From Phylloscopus collybita (Eukaryota; Chordata; Aves; Passeriformes; Phylloscopidae), in the NCBI GenBank assembly GCA_027886175.1, contig JAJNNQ010000040.1, forward strand, positions 25,378,001 to 25,442,000: a stretch of DNA of 64,000 nt. The letters run 5' to 3'. This document shows, piece by piece, positions 1-11,965 of the stretch. Both the position numbers and the translations under genes were made by a program. The stretch's first letter is position 1, and the number at the start of each line of letters is the position of its first letter. The notes below the pieces were generated by a model. That model did not search any database and was not told where the DNA came from. It worked only from the letters and a program-made list of their open reading frames with translations.

Positions 1-3000
1 TCACAGCTTTAGTTCTGCAACTCATATCTCTTTAGGGCTTTTGCCTCAGGGCAAACCATAACTGTCACATTTCCTTGTTTAGATTAGTTTGTTTAGAGTG
101 TGGGAAGAGCCTGAGTAATGAAATTCATAGCCTGGCTGTATATAAAACAAGTTTTTTTCCTCGTTGGAAGATTTGAACTTATGTTCTAATTTTGGTCCAG
201 TTGTTGGAAAGTCTGAAGTACTAGTGCTAGACTTGTGAGCAGTCCTAGTTGCACACTAGACCAAAAGTGCTCCAGAAAGCAGCCTGGCTTCTGAATAAGC
301 AAATTTGGGTCCAATTTTCATCTTTTATTTAATTTTCAGCTTCTTACAATTAAAATTTTAAATGTATGTCACATGGCAATCAGCTATTAAAGTTTAAAAG
401 CAACCTCCTGGATGTAACCTGTGTCAACAAGTTATGAAAGTGTTCATCAACCAGTTGACAAAGTTAAGTGGTTTTATTTTATATTGTCATGAAAATGCTG
501 CTTGGGCTAAGCTGCTGGATTTCACATGAAGTGGCTGAAGAATGCAGGTTGATGCAGTAACCTCCAGCACCAAGGTAGTAACATATTAATGTGGAACAGC
601 AGCATCTTCAATTATTGCAGGTGCTTGATAGGCAAGATGTACATGTAATCCTTAAAATCTGTATTCATTTACTGAAGACAGCAACTTATGACAACCTTTG
701 CCTAAATTACAGTACATAGTTTACTAATTAGATCTTTGAACTGCAATTTTCATTTACGTTTTTAAAAGAAGGTGTAATTTTTGACGTTTCATCCTCTTTT
801 TCTCTGTTCATGCTAATAGGTTAATGTATATGCCTACTTTCAGAGATCTAGCTGCTCTGCAATGAGGATTTTAGGACCCTGACAGTGTTTTCCTTGACAG
901 CCGATATATAGCTTTTTATATGCAAGTGTGAAGTGGTGTGTTTATTATAAGGGTTTATTTAGAAGTATAATAGAAGATTAGAAATATAGAGTAAAAATGG
1001 AGAGAAATTTTTAAAATGAAAACAGATCTCTGAGAGCTCTTTCTGACCACTCCAATGTACAGTTGCTGGCTTCTGTTGTACTCATGAAACTGGAACAGGG
1101 TTGTTCTTGGTTACTGCTTCTTCTATAGAATATCTTAATATTTTCTACTAAGAAAAAAGTATAACCAAAGAGGACTGTGTGTGCCACACACCTTCAAGGT
1201 TCTCAATAAACCAATTACTACTTTGTGCATGAGTAGGGAGTAATATCAAGAAAGATTAATGAAGAAAGCAAAATAAATCTGTTTGACTCTTATGTTAAGA
1301 AAAAACATACTGAACAAAACCATTCAGGATTATGAAAAATGTGTCAGATGGGTAAACTGCCACTTTATTTCAAGGGTTTAGCTCTGCATTGCAGTCTTCC
1401 TTCTGCAGTGTCATCTTCATTGGCTGTTGGGGTGGCTAACAGCAGCAATTGTCATACACCCTTGGCAGCTACTGCAGTGGCAGGCTCCAAGTGGTCAATG
1501 TGCAATAAAAGGCCTTCAACTGAGAGACATTTCTCTATTACAGGGACAGTTTCTCATTTATTAATCAATCCTTGCAGAAAATAGAGGGGAATGTATATGT
1601 ATGTGTGGGGAGGTAGTATGGGGAAGGCAAAGCCCTGAAGTAGTCCAATGAGAGGTAATCACAATGTTCAGGAGTTAAAGAACTTGATTGCTTATTGTTA
1701 TTATTGCCTTCTTGCCATGTTTCACCATGAGTTTAGCACATTTGCAGAGAAATAGATTATGTGGAGACAATACTTATGGGCAAAGCAGCACTCCTTGGCC
1801 TTAAGCCCAAGTAGCACAAGAGAGTTTGTATCCACATAGTCTACTTTTTCCCCTCAAAAAAATCATGTTCTTATCTACACAGGCTATTAAGAACAGCCCT
1901 TGCATTTTGCTGCAACGAGACTATTACTCAATTACACTATTGCTACCTGGTGTGAATGAAAGCACCAGACAAGATATTAATTACTGCTTTGACACTAAAT
2001 GATCAAGCAGCAGTGCTGGAGCCTATCCCCAGCCCTATTATCCATTCATGTTGAGGAAATACATCTAAATATCTTGAGTGACAAAGTAGGGAGATACACT
2101 GTCTGGACGCACAGAGATGACTTAGCCCTTTTTTTTTTCTGGGATAGCAGAAGTGATAAGCACAGTTGACAGCACTTGAACTGTGGGACTTTAAAAGTTA
2201 TTAGATAGGCTCAGTGGCAGACTCAGTAGGTCATGTGGGGAGGAATGTCTATCCGAGAGAGGACTGACAGGGTAATTTCCATGTTTTTACAGTAGCTTGG
2301 TTAAAAGCCTATGGAAGCACAGGTGTGATAGAGGAAAGCCTTCACAAAGAAGGTAAAGGAAATATGCTGTAGCTGCCACAGTGTCACTTCTTATTCATGT
2401 TCGCATCATGAAAGGACCAGGTTTACTCCTGCTTATATAATACTTTAAAATGTTCTAAAATTGCACTGACTGATGGTTCTTTCACTCAGTCTAATCTTCA
2501 ATTGAAAATGACTGTAATGTAAAAAGGAACAAACCTACAAGGTCATACCATTACTATAAGGGTATGTTTGAAAGTTTTTAAAGGATTCAGAGTTAATTCA
2601 CAAAATTTATCTTTCAGTAGTTTCTAATATGAAAAATGTAAAAAAAGACAGATTTCTGTGTGCATATAGGTTATCTTGAATTTTTAATGAGTACTTGATT
2701 ATAGGAATTCTAATCTGATAGCAATTTTCATTTTCCTTATTTCTTGGCATGTTATACTCTATCATAAAAATACACTGCGTTCTTTTCAAGTATATTCACA
2801 GTAACTATGGGGAAGTGCATTTCTTGGTTTTACAACAGCACCTCAGACTTCCCAAAGCAACTGTATTGGGTTTTATGCATCCTTTCAGCATCTAAGTAAC
2901 TTTATTCAGTAGTGATCATGACTAAAAGGCATAACTGTCTCTTGAGATGTGAAGACAGTGATTGTTAATCATAGTTTTGTAGTTGTTCATTACAGGAATG

Positions 3001-3776
3001 AGGGATATCAAAATATATGTATTATTTAAGTGCTTGACTTAAATTATTTTTATTTATGTGACTGACTGGGGGGGTGGAGGGTAGAAACACTAAACGGAGA
3101 GCACAGACTCAAGAGGTACTGCCTTTTCCATGTTCAGCATGGATTTAGATCAGTATATGAAAGTTTCATGACCACAAGTGACGAAGACCAGGATGCTGTT
3201 TTGCAGGCATGGGCTGTCTTAGGAAGCTTCCTGCATATCCTTACTCTGGTTCTGTTACTTGCATCCTGAACTATGTGGGAATTTTTCTCAAACCAGCCAG
3301 CAAATATGCTCTCTTTAACTGATGTTCTTCCTCTAGTTTTTTTTAGTTTCTCAAGTTAGATCAGGATTACTGTTATTTCCAATATTTTTCAAGATCTTTT
3401 AGAAACTTTGCAAAAATTATAAGTTGATTCAAATGAAGGAAGGGAAAAAGGAATGCAGCTGTGTGGGCAGGACGTCTTGTCTGGGTGTTAGATCAGGTTT
3501 AACCTGGCAAAAGTCATGAATCTACACAGTGTCTGTCTCCCCTTCCTCTTGTCAGAGTTGAGGACAAGCCTTGGTTAACATGTGTGTTAGGATAATAGAG
3601 TAGGGTAATATTTATGATATTTATATTTATAAATATTTATTTATCTGCAATATTTATGTGTTGCAATCACTATAGAGCAAACCACCCTATTCTGCAGACT
3701 AGATTTACTGTTTTAGAGCAATGCCTCAATATTAATGTGACAGCAAGACATTTTTGGTCGTTGTCTGCAATGGAAC
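1..3776. other. Gene-free AT-rich unique sequence
   Basis: No supported gene. Open frames here are 60-95 codons, scattered on both strands, and match no family I recognise. No recognisable transposon end was seen. The sequence is ordinary AT-rich, CpG-poor vertebrate non-coding DNA with short homopolymer runs, such as T-runs near 2130 and 3340. Confidence 0.7.
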
Positions 3777-3892
3777 TTTTTTTTTTTTTTTTTTTTTTTT
3801 GGGTTTTTTTTGGGGGGGGGGTGTTTTTTGGTTTGTTTTTTTTTGGTTTTTTTTTTTTTTTTTGGTTTGTTTTTTGTTTTTTTTTTTTTGTT
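3777..3892. repeat. G/T-only low-complexity tract (116 nt)
   Basis: All 116 bases are G or T. The tract opens with a long T run, then has G3, G10 and short GG groups separated by T runs. It produces two artefactual frames, Phe/Gly/Trp-rich on the plus strand and Lys-rich on the minus strand, which should not be annotated. It is one of about ten such tracts in the window. Confidence 0.9.
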
Positions 3893-4844
3893 ATTAGCTG
3901 ATTTGGCCTTCAACCCTACTGCACTTCAGATCTTGAATTTTGCAGCACATATTCTTTTTTTTCTCACACTTCATGCGAGTCTTAAATAAGATATATATTT
4001 AAAACTACAAAAATTCAAAAAGTGAAAATTTCCCCCTTGTTGTTTTACAGAAAGGATAAGAGATAGTGGTTGAATGGAGGGTTTGGAAGATAAAAGGCAC
4101 TGAGAAAATGTCAAATAGGGAGAGTATATAGAAAGTAGAAGGACCATTCAGGAAGTCTGGGAGGCTCTGCCTGTAGGAGATTGTAACCTTCTAGATTTCC
4201 TTATATATATATATATATATATTTATTTCACAGAATTTAAAAGTAATAATGGCTTCTTTGATTCAAGAAATAATAGCAAACATAAAGCCAGATCATAGCT
4301 TGGTCCTTCTGTGAATATACTGAAGCTTTTGCCCTATTAGGAGGAGGCCAGCTGACCCACTTTAACAAAGCATATTTCCCCCGATGCTTAAAAGAGCAGG
4401 TTCTGTTGGCAGAATTTTCGCCATTATAATTGAGACTGAAGGTGCCAAATTTCAGAGCTTAAAGCCTTCAGAAAGACTAGAACATCAGGAAAAACTTTCA
4501 AAGGTTTTAGGAAAGGGTTCCAGCAAACAAAACTGTAGCTCTTCTCAAAAATAGTTATGTTAGAAGGCAGAAAGAGATTCTTTCTGCATTTCTTATGAGA
4601 ATAAAGCTTCTATAAATTACAGCATAGAGGTACTGCTGTCATCTGGAAAGGTTAACACCTCACAGTGGTCCCTCTTTATCTCATTGGTCATTAATTTCCA
4701 GGAATGGCCTGGAGCCACCAGTAAGATAATAAGAAATAATTTAAACCTCATAAGACTTGAACCTAAAACATAGCAAACTATTATTGAAAACTGTAGTCAT
4801 GTGCAATAAATAGAATAAACATATTAATCAGCTATCTGGGAACA
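3893..4844. other. Gene-free unique sequence
   Basis: AT-rich single-copy-looking sequence without a supported gene. It contains the short TA microsatellite listed separately. Confidence 0.65.
4202..4222. repeat. (TA)n microsatellite
   Basis: Twenty-one bases of perfectly alternating T and A, about ten units, followed by a T-rich stretch. It is a simple dinucleotide repeat. Confidence 0.9.
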
Positions 4845-5127
4845 CAAATACTATCACTCCAAACATCCCCCTTCCCTCCTTCTTCCCCCCAGTTTATATG
4901 ATGAGCATGATGTCATATGGTGTGGAATATCCCTTTGGTCGGTTTTGGTCACCTGTCCCGTGTCTCCTCCGAGTCTCTCAAGCATCCCCAACTTCCTCAG
5001 CAATGTAGCTGTGCAAAAAGCAGGAAGGGCCTTGGCTCTGTGCAAGCCCTGCTCAGCAATAACAAAAACAACTCTGTATTATCAACCCTGTGTTCAGCAC
5101 AAATCCAAAACTGTTGCCAATAAATAA
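4845..5127 (+). mobile_element. ERVL-like solo LTR fragment, copy 1
   Basis: The stretch matches a widespread avian LTR type I recall. Visible landmarks are a C/T-rich run ending in CCCCAG and TTTATATG, then GAGCATGATGTCATATGG and TGGAATATCCCTTTGGTC, then CTGTGCAAGCCCTGCTCAGC and finally CAGCACAAATCCAAAACTG. The second half recurs at about 22.47-22.66 kb in the same orientation. No gag, pol or env-like frame adjoins it, so it is a solo or truncated LTR. The 5' and 3' limits are approximate. The small plus-strand frames across it are not genes. Family assignment rests on recalled consensus and was not checked by alignment. Confidence 0.7.
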
Positions 5128-6517
5128 ATGCATTTCTGGATTGCTTTCTCCTGTATTAATGTTGCCACTTGGGCTGCTGAATCACTTCTGCTGTTGAGAT
5201 TATAGTTACTTTTAGGTGAATAGCACCATTTTTTAGTGGTTTTATGCTTTGCATTTATTCTGCAGATAAATGTCCTTCAAGATATGGAGTTGGTTAAATA
5301 ATCATGGAATAATCATGCTGGCATTGTCATACTGGGATACTGAAATAAGACATCTAAGTCCCCACTTAGACATCAAAAATATACACTTTTAGGTTGATTG
5401 CCAAAGGATCCAAATTTCAGAAACTTAATTATATTTCTGTCAACCAGGCAGCTTTCATTTTTATAGAACTTGGCCATCCAAATTTGAAAACACTGATCAA
5501 ATTTTTTTCACAATGCTAACAATAGTTCTATGCTTTTTAGGAAAAAATGTAAACAACAACAACAAAAATTTAATTTTTTTTTTCCCCTTAGTAAGAATGT
5601 GCCTGTGCTCTCTATCAGTACATGGATGCAGATAATAAAGAGACTTGGGACATGATCTTGGTGAAAGGCCTCCACACTGCTTCTACAAACAACCCCAAAC
5701 AAAGGCATTGTTTTGGTCTCTCCAGTTTGTTCTGCCTCAGACACGGCTGAGTGGGAAGATTCCTGAGCCATGGGAACATGAATAGAGCAGTTTCTGGCCA
5801 TTCATCTTTATGCAGGAAACCTTGTATTTGCAATTCATTTGGTCCCCCTTGTAAGTGAGGATCCAGAAAGGGGGCTGCCCTCTGCCTGAGTTCTCAGAGC
5901 AGCATGAGCCACTGAGGACTTTGAAAGGTCCCAAAGGCCAGTGGAGCTCTTGGCAAAGTGAGCTGAAGTTACCACGTGCTACTGACAAAAGCTGGACTGC
6001 AGGTCTGTCTCATCTTCTGCCATTTTACTGACTGCTTTTGCGTTAGGAACCCATCCAGAAGCTGCCAGCGTCAGGTTGACTCTCTTCTCAGTATTCAGGC
6101 AAAGCTGTTCATCAGCAGCTTCCATATTGATTCTTATTTTTCCAAGATGTTACTGGTCAAGCATCAGATTAAGAGGATCTTGTCTGCTTCTGCCCTGCCA
6201 GGGGTGGCTTTTCCCTCAGCCTGAGGAACAGTACTGGGTATGAACCTGCCCAGATGGGGAATGAGCAGTGAGCAGCTCCTTTTTGCAAAACTGGGGTCTT
6301 GGTGGGAATTAGCCAAACCAATGCAGGAAAGTCTCTGCTTTCTCACCATCTTGTCTTCCTACTGCAAGTTTATTTCTGTTATTTGTAACCTGTGGTTAAT
6401 GCCCAATCAACTCTTTTTGCTAAATTTTGGATGCAATTGCTCTCCCTGGAGGTGGAAATCTCTGCTCTGGGAAAAGGGAAAGGGAACAATAATTACAGTC
6501 TTTACTGCTGGCTGACC
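5128..6517. other. Gene-free unique sequence
   Basis: Several overlapping frames of 60-97 codons occur on both strands between 5.5 and 6.5 kb. None shows a domain, a consistent reading frame or paired splice sites. I see nothing else in this stretch. Confidence 0.6.
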
Positions 6518-6715
6518 TTGTGTTTTTTGGTTGTTTTTTTTGGTTTGTTTTTTTTTTTTCTGTTTTGTTTTTGTGGGGTTTTGTTGTTGTTGGTTTGTTT
6601 TTGGGGTTTTTGTGTTTTGGTTTTGGGGGGGTTGTTTTTTGGTTTGTTTTTTTTTTGTTTGGGTTTTGTTTGTTTGTTGTTTGTTTGTTTTTTGTTTGTT
6701 TGTTTGTGTTTTTTG
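6518..6715. repeat. G/T-only low-complexity tract (198 nt, one C)
   Basis: Apart from a single C at 6560 every base is G or T, and 6561-6715 is 155 nt of uninterrupted G/T. Internal texture drifts from TTTTG and GGGG blocks to TTTG units at the 3' side. The three Phe/Val/Gly-rich frames across it are composition artefacts. Confidence 0.92.
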
Positions 6716-9700
6716 ATTGCTACTGTTAAATAGTTAGGTCTTTGAGTTTTGAACTTATGCTGGAAAGGCTTGATCTTTGCAAGATTGAGGGAGACTCAAA
6801 AGGGGCCCCAGCAGCTCCTGCCATTGCCTGCACTTTGAAACTGAGTATCAAATTGTTTCTTTTGTTCTGCTTGTAGCCACAATTAATTCCTGTGGGTTGT
6901 GATGGTGGTTAAGCTTTTTTTTTTCCCAATTACTTCTGATGTCAATGTATTTTAAGGGGTTTTCTCCATTACATTCTCAAGAAGGACTAGGTATGTTAAA
7001 ATAAATAGCTAAATTATTGTAATCCATATATGCAGAGGGAGGATGGTGACCCTTCCTTGTTTCCACTGCTACTCTCCATCTTCAACTGTTTCAAAAGAGA
7101 TCTGCCCTTGGTTTTGTTTTGCACCTAGTTTTAGCAACTACTTTGCTGCAGGATTGGCCTGTCATAATTTTGAAGGGGTATCTCATATCCCGTCAAGCAC
7201 TTTTGGGTTTATTTAATGATATAGGACACAAATGACAGCATTTGTAAGTGTAAAGTGTACAAATACTTTGTTTTGAAGTGCTCTTTTAGATAAAGTGTGG
7301 TTGTAGGTGGTAGGAGCAAGGTAGCCTATGAAAAGCTACAATATATTCATATTTGTTATGTACATGACTGCAGTCTTCTGTCTTGTAATACACAGAAAAG
7401 GGTTTGTGCTTAGATTTGTGGTTCAGAGCAAAGACTACTGTCATAGAAATTACATGTTGAGATTTAACTGCTCCATGGATTGTACTACAATAAAGTAGAA
7501 ATCCATCTCTCCCGTGATGGTTCTAATTTTTCATTCAGCCATGGCATTCTGTACCATGCTGTTTATCTTGTTCTTTCATTCACTCATGGATCTGATAGTT
7601 GTGAAATTGGCAGATGGTTTGTGGTGCTTTTCTAGGAGTGGTTGCATCAATCCCAGTGATTAAAAGGCTTGCTGATTTGCTTACCCAAAAGGATTAATGG
7701 CAGGCAATGAAGGCTTTGTTTGAAAAATCCATGCCACGTAATTCGGCAAAGGGTCAAAAAAGTAGACTGGAAGTAATCCAGCATTAGAGCTGCATTATGG
7801 AGAAGCTTTTTAAAAATCTTACTGACTCAGCAATTGGATGTTTCTTGATGAGGTCTGAACTATCAAGGAAAATGCAGCTTCACAGTTTTCTCAGTCATTC
7901 CATGAGGATAAAGTTCAAGTTTTTAAGCAGGTCAGCACCAGAATTGAATGACATGTAAAACTTTGGAGAGCTGCCCTGCATATTTTGTTTCTGTAAAAAA
8001 CCAGAAATGTAAAGTACAGAAGTATGACCTTGACCCATCCTCTCCATCTTATGTGATTAAATCATTCATAAACTGCTGATTTTTTTGTTGGTATAGTCAA
8101 ATGCTTAGGCAGACCAGACTGAGCACTTTGGCCTGCTCCTTAGACTTCCATATGTTTTGTGAGTTGAATGTGCCCAAATAACCTGACTCTACCTGAAAAA
8201 GAAATAAAATATAATTAGGATTCTAAATTTAATTGAAAATATTTCTACATCCTTTTGCATTATTGGCTGTGCTAGATTTAAATCCAGGGATTTTAAATAT
8301 GCATGTTTTCCATGTTTCCGCACTATTCCCTGGAGATGTTCTATGTAAGCTGTTTTTAATTAGATTTGTGGTTAAAAGAAGCTGCCTTTGTCCTAGTAGA
8401 GCAACCTGATGTGTTGAATACTTTTAATGGCATTCTCTCTCTATTCTGTGTGTGTGATCATTTACTATTTTTTCCAAGCTATAGAAAAGACAACCAAAAT
8501 TACCTTCAGTTAATAGAAGTGTGATACTGGTGTGATTCTGATCTCACATGTAGTAGATAGGAATCAGATATTCACCTGAAAAGTGAATGAACTTAAGATG
8601 CTAATTTACCTAAAATTTAGCATAGCTTCTACAAACAATAATTTTCCTTTTGGTTCATCCATTTACATGTGGGCAGTTTAGCATGCAGATACCTTTTTCC
8701 ATTTGCACGCAGATACCTTTTTCCACAGCGCCCCTTTCCCAGAGGAAAGTTTGGCAGTATCTTGCTGGGTTGCTAGTGTTTTGGCCAATCCTGGCTTTGG
8801 ACCATGATCTGGTATCTTGTTTGGATCTGTGTTATATATAATGAGGAAAGAGAGGAATTCTTAGCCCTGGCCTAATGCACTCTGCTTGTTCAATGACATG
8901 ATAGAGTAATGTGATGTCCATATTGAAGCTAGTTGGTGATGATTTCATTTGAGATGGAACCAGCCTTGGGCTACAAAAGAAGGCCAGACAGATATTTTGA
9001 GGGTGTTTTTTTTTTTTAATAGATCACAAGATTTTTGAAGGTATGTTTAGCACCCAGCTGAAGTGAAGGACTTTTCTTCCTAACCTTTTTTTCTATCTCT
9101 GTCTATATGACATTAAAAAGCAAAAACGCCACACCACTCCACACACACAACTCTTCCTTGCCCCAAGTTAATTCTCTAATATTCTCTGGATATTTAGAAA
9201 TTGGGAATCTGTACTAAAAAACAATGTATTTTGAGTGTATAAAGAGGTAGTTTTTCAATAATTGATGGAAATCAAAAGCTAGAATATCCTACTACTTACT
9301 AGTTAGAGTCTGAGGGTGTAGTTTTTTGAGAGGACTTTGAAATAGGGACTGGAAGTTAGTAAAAAAATGAAAGAGAATCAGACAATCTTTTTCCTTTTTT
9401 TTTTTTTCCTTTGCCAAACTAAATTCTGATTACTCCTTTGATTAACTCTTTTTGGAAAAGCTAGCTGTTTATTTTTGCCACTGTAAGGACTGGTATGAAA
9501 CAAGTATTACAGATGAAGATCATAGAACTGATGCAGTATAATGACAGGTGCATCACCTTCAGCTGAAGACAGTGTGAATATTTGTGTCTGTTCCCATGCT
9601 CATGAGGATGTTTTTTTTTAACTTTTCCAAAATTTTAGTGTCTCTCTCCCCTTTGCAGGTAGTGGTATCTTGTCTGCAATAACAAGATGAACATGAACCT

Positions 9701-10149
9701 ATGATTTTTGCTTCTTGTTTTCTGCTGGTTATTGTGTGACATTTGCAAGCTCATCAAGTCATCTGTTTTCAAAAGAATAATTTCGTATGATATTTTAAAA
9801 GCCGGGATTGCTTTAGTCTGATTTGGAGTGGGTGATCATGAGACTGAAAGGAGATTTTATTTTTTTCTGTAAAAAAAACTACCATACTATAGATGAGTTT
9901 CAATCAATCAAACAAACATATTAAACAAAGTTGCTGACACTGGTGGTAACTGGTTTCTGCCAAACATCCACAGAGAAAGTGACTTCTGTCATCACAACAT
10001 GAGACAGAATAGGCTGCCTTGTGCATTTCCTTTGTGAAGGAGTCAGGTGAATATCTTTGTAATGCTGTTGAAGAAGAGATTACATCTCCTCACCTGAATT
10101 GGTAGCTGTCATAAGGTTTTCCAAAAACTATAACGTAAATCTTGGTTTT
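6716..10149. other. Gene-free sequence, possibly including a conserved element near 7.64-7.95 kb
   Basis: No supported gene and no clear transposon. The stretch at about 7640-7950 has balanced composition, a few CpGs and no repeat character, which would suit a conserved non-coding element, but nothing in a single sequence can prove that. Confidence 0.5.
8681..8727. repeat. 24-bp tandem duplication, two copies
   Basis: Two adjacent near-identical units share GCAGATACCTTTTTCCA. The first begins GCATGCAG and the second GCACGCAG. It is a local tandem duplication with little divergence between the copies. Confidence 0.85.
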
Positions 10150-10430
10150 TGATGATTTCTGAGATTGAATTCGGTTGAGCTGAAGCCTTTATTGCATTGA
10201 ATCGCAATGAGAGTCAAGGACCAACGGACATGAATAAGAATTAAAGAGATGCAAGAAAATAGCCCCAATAAAAACGCGCAGCATTTGGATGCCACAGTTA
10301 GATTGAGTCCTGAATTGCCTTTGATGGGTTTCTCAATCTTGTCAGTAATGATGGTCTCCCATGGTGCCAGCAAACCGCGAGCAATTTTCTGCAGTAGCTG
10401 CTGTGACCAGATTGTATTAAGATGAAATGT
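10150..10430. other. Possible conserved non-coding element
   Basis: Sequence of balanced composition, not repetitive, with several CpGs (for example near 10150, 10275 and 10375) in a CpG-poor background. A 133-codon minus-strand frame spans 10128-10529 but has no recognisable domain, and its composition does not look like a conserved protein. Calling this a conserved element is inference from texture only. Confidence 0.25.
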
Positions 10431-10819
10431 TGTCAAGAGACATATACAAAATCTTCTCCTTGCTTGTGGCTGAGGCAAGGAAGAAAACCATCTTTCTCTG
10501 TTTGGTGAAGCATAGAGAACCTGCCTCAAATCAAGATTGTAAGAAAATATGTTTTTGTTTCCCTCACAGGCTGTTTATTGTGTCTTTATTAGAGACAACT
10601 TTTGTAACTGGAATAAAATAAAATTGTACAGACTATTTTCAATATATTAAATCATATTTGGCCATGTATGTGGATGTATTATCAACAGTGATGTTTGAGT
10701 AACGTAACCTACTAGACACATTTGTAGATAGCATTGCATTGTGCCTAATGCATGCTTTCTGTACAGAGTTTAAGGTGGTTTTTTTTTTCTTAGAAGTAAG
10801 CCAGATTAGTACTGAATGG

Positions 10820-10890
10820 ACAGCACAGAATATTTCAGTAGGAAGAGACCTAAATGGCATCTAGTCCAACTGCCTGACTATTCAGTTGCT
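10820..10890 (-). mobile_element. CR1 LINE 3' end fragment
   Basis: Reads as the antisense of a CR1 3' end: CACAGAATATTTCAG, then GGAAGAGACCT, then CATCTAGTCCAACTGCCTGA. This corresponds to the familiar avian series of an ATTCTATG-type tail, a GGAAGGGACC block and CATCTAGTCCAAC. The element therefore lies on the minus strand. Only the last 70 or so bases can be recognised; the sequence to the right is too diverged to place. Confidence 0.75.
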
Positions 10891-11632
10891 GATGAAGTGG
10901 GAAAACAAAACGGTTTAGATGTTTATCAAGGAGCACTGACAGAGATGACAGGTACGTTACAGAGGTTCAGTTCAGTTAAATCCATTGCAGTCTTCCATTT
11001 GAGACTTTAGGTGATGAAAGTTCACAACTAAACAGTTCCCTAAGGGAAAGTTAGGTATTTTAAATTAAAAATAAATATGAATCTGATCATGCCAAAATCT
11101 GAAAATAACAGGAAGTCCTATCCAATTATTTAAGGAATTCTTGGGCAGGATTTTGGTTAAGGTTTGTGTTCTTGTAATTACTTTTGCCAATAGTGAAAGA
11201 GACATTACCAGCAGGTACTGCATACAAAACAGTTTCTGCTCATAACCAGTAAATCAGAAAAATTCTATCTTAGCATAATTGTGAGGGGTAGTACTTTCAG
11301 TTTTAAGTGGATAAAGTACATAAGCAGTCAGGTGTAGCTGAAAGTAAAGCAACATTTCTAAATCCTTCAGACATATCATTAGCTGATAGAATTAATGGAC
11401 ACATGGATAATTATCATGAACACTTATGATGGTTATTTAAATAGAATGCTTGACTCATAAAGCCACTTGAATTCTTCAAAGTTGTTAGCAAGTACATGTG
11501 TAAACGGTATTGTCAGAATTTCCAGGTGGCTTTCAAAAAGGTGACTTCCTAAAAGTGTTAAGGAAATTAAGTGACTAAAGGGTTGCTGCCTATACAGTTC
11601 CTTTAGCAGTCAGGTAGTGGATAAAAGAACTG
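10891..11632. other. Gene-free unique sequence
   Basis: AT-rich DNA between a CR1 end and an A/C tract. I see no gene or clear repeat in it. Further degraded CR1 sequence could continue from the left edge. Confidence 0.55.
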
Positions 11633-11696
11633 CCCCCCCCCAAAAAAAACAAACAAACAAAAAAACCCAAACCAAACCCAAAAAAAACCCCAAAAA
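11633..11696. repeat. A/C-only low-complexity tract (64 nt)
   Basis: All 64 bases are A or C: a C-run, then blocks of A separated by C, CC or CCC. It is the opposite-strand form of the G/T tracts found elsewhere. A minus-strand 66-codon frame through it is an artefact. Confidence 0.9.
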
Positions 11697-11699
11697 TAG

Positions 11700-11965
11700 A
11701 AATAATGAGAGTGAGTATAGATATGATCAAGTCTGTTCGTGATATTAAGGTTAACTCAGCATAGTAACCACAAGGTTCTTCAGCAACCAATTACAAGATG
11801 AACTTACAGAATCAGTGACTGAGCAGTGAAATGGCAGATGAAATGCAATGTAAACAGATAAAAGTGGTACAGGTAGAAAAAAGTCAGAACTTCACACAGA
11901 AAATGAAAGCCTGAAGTTCGCTATTAGTACTCAGGAGGACCAAGAGTGGCCTGCCCAAGCTGAGC
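11700..11965 (+). mobile_element. Old CR1 LINE body fragment
   Basis: The segment resembles the end of the CR1 reverse-transcriptase frame in sense orientation. Landmarks are GTGATATTAAGGTTAAC at the left, TGAAATGGCAGATGAAATGC with AATGTAAACAGATAAAAG in the middle, and ATTAGTACTCAGGAGGACC at the right. The known old CR1 pattern runs TGGCAGATGAAATT, AATGT, GATAAATG, then ACTCAGGA. Frame is broken throughout, so this is a dead copy. Divergence looks high, suggesting an early insertion. The match is from recalled consensus; boundaries are approximate. Confidence 0.68.

Noticed and set aside
6392..6733. Phe/Val/Gly-rich membrane-like proteins
   Set aside because: Hydrophobic only because G/T-only DNA encodes Phe, Leu, Val, Gly, Trp and Cys.
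10128..10529. 133-codon minus-strand frame
   Set aside because: No domain, no splice sites or polyadenylation context, and the amino-acid make-up does not suggest a conserved protein.
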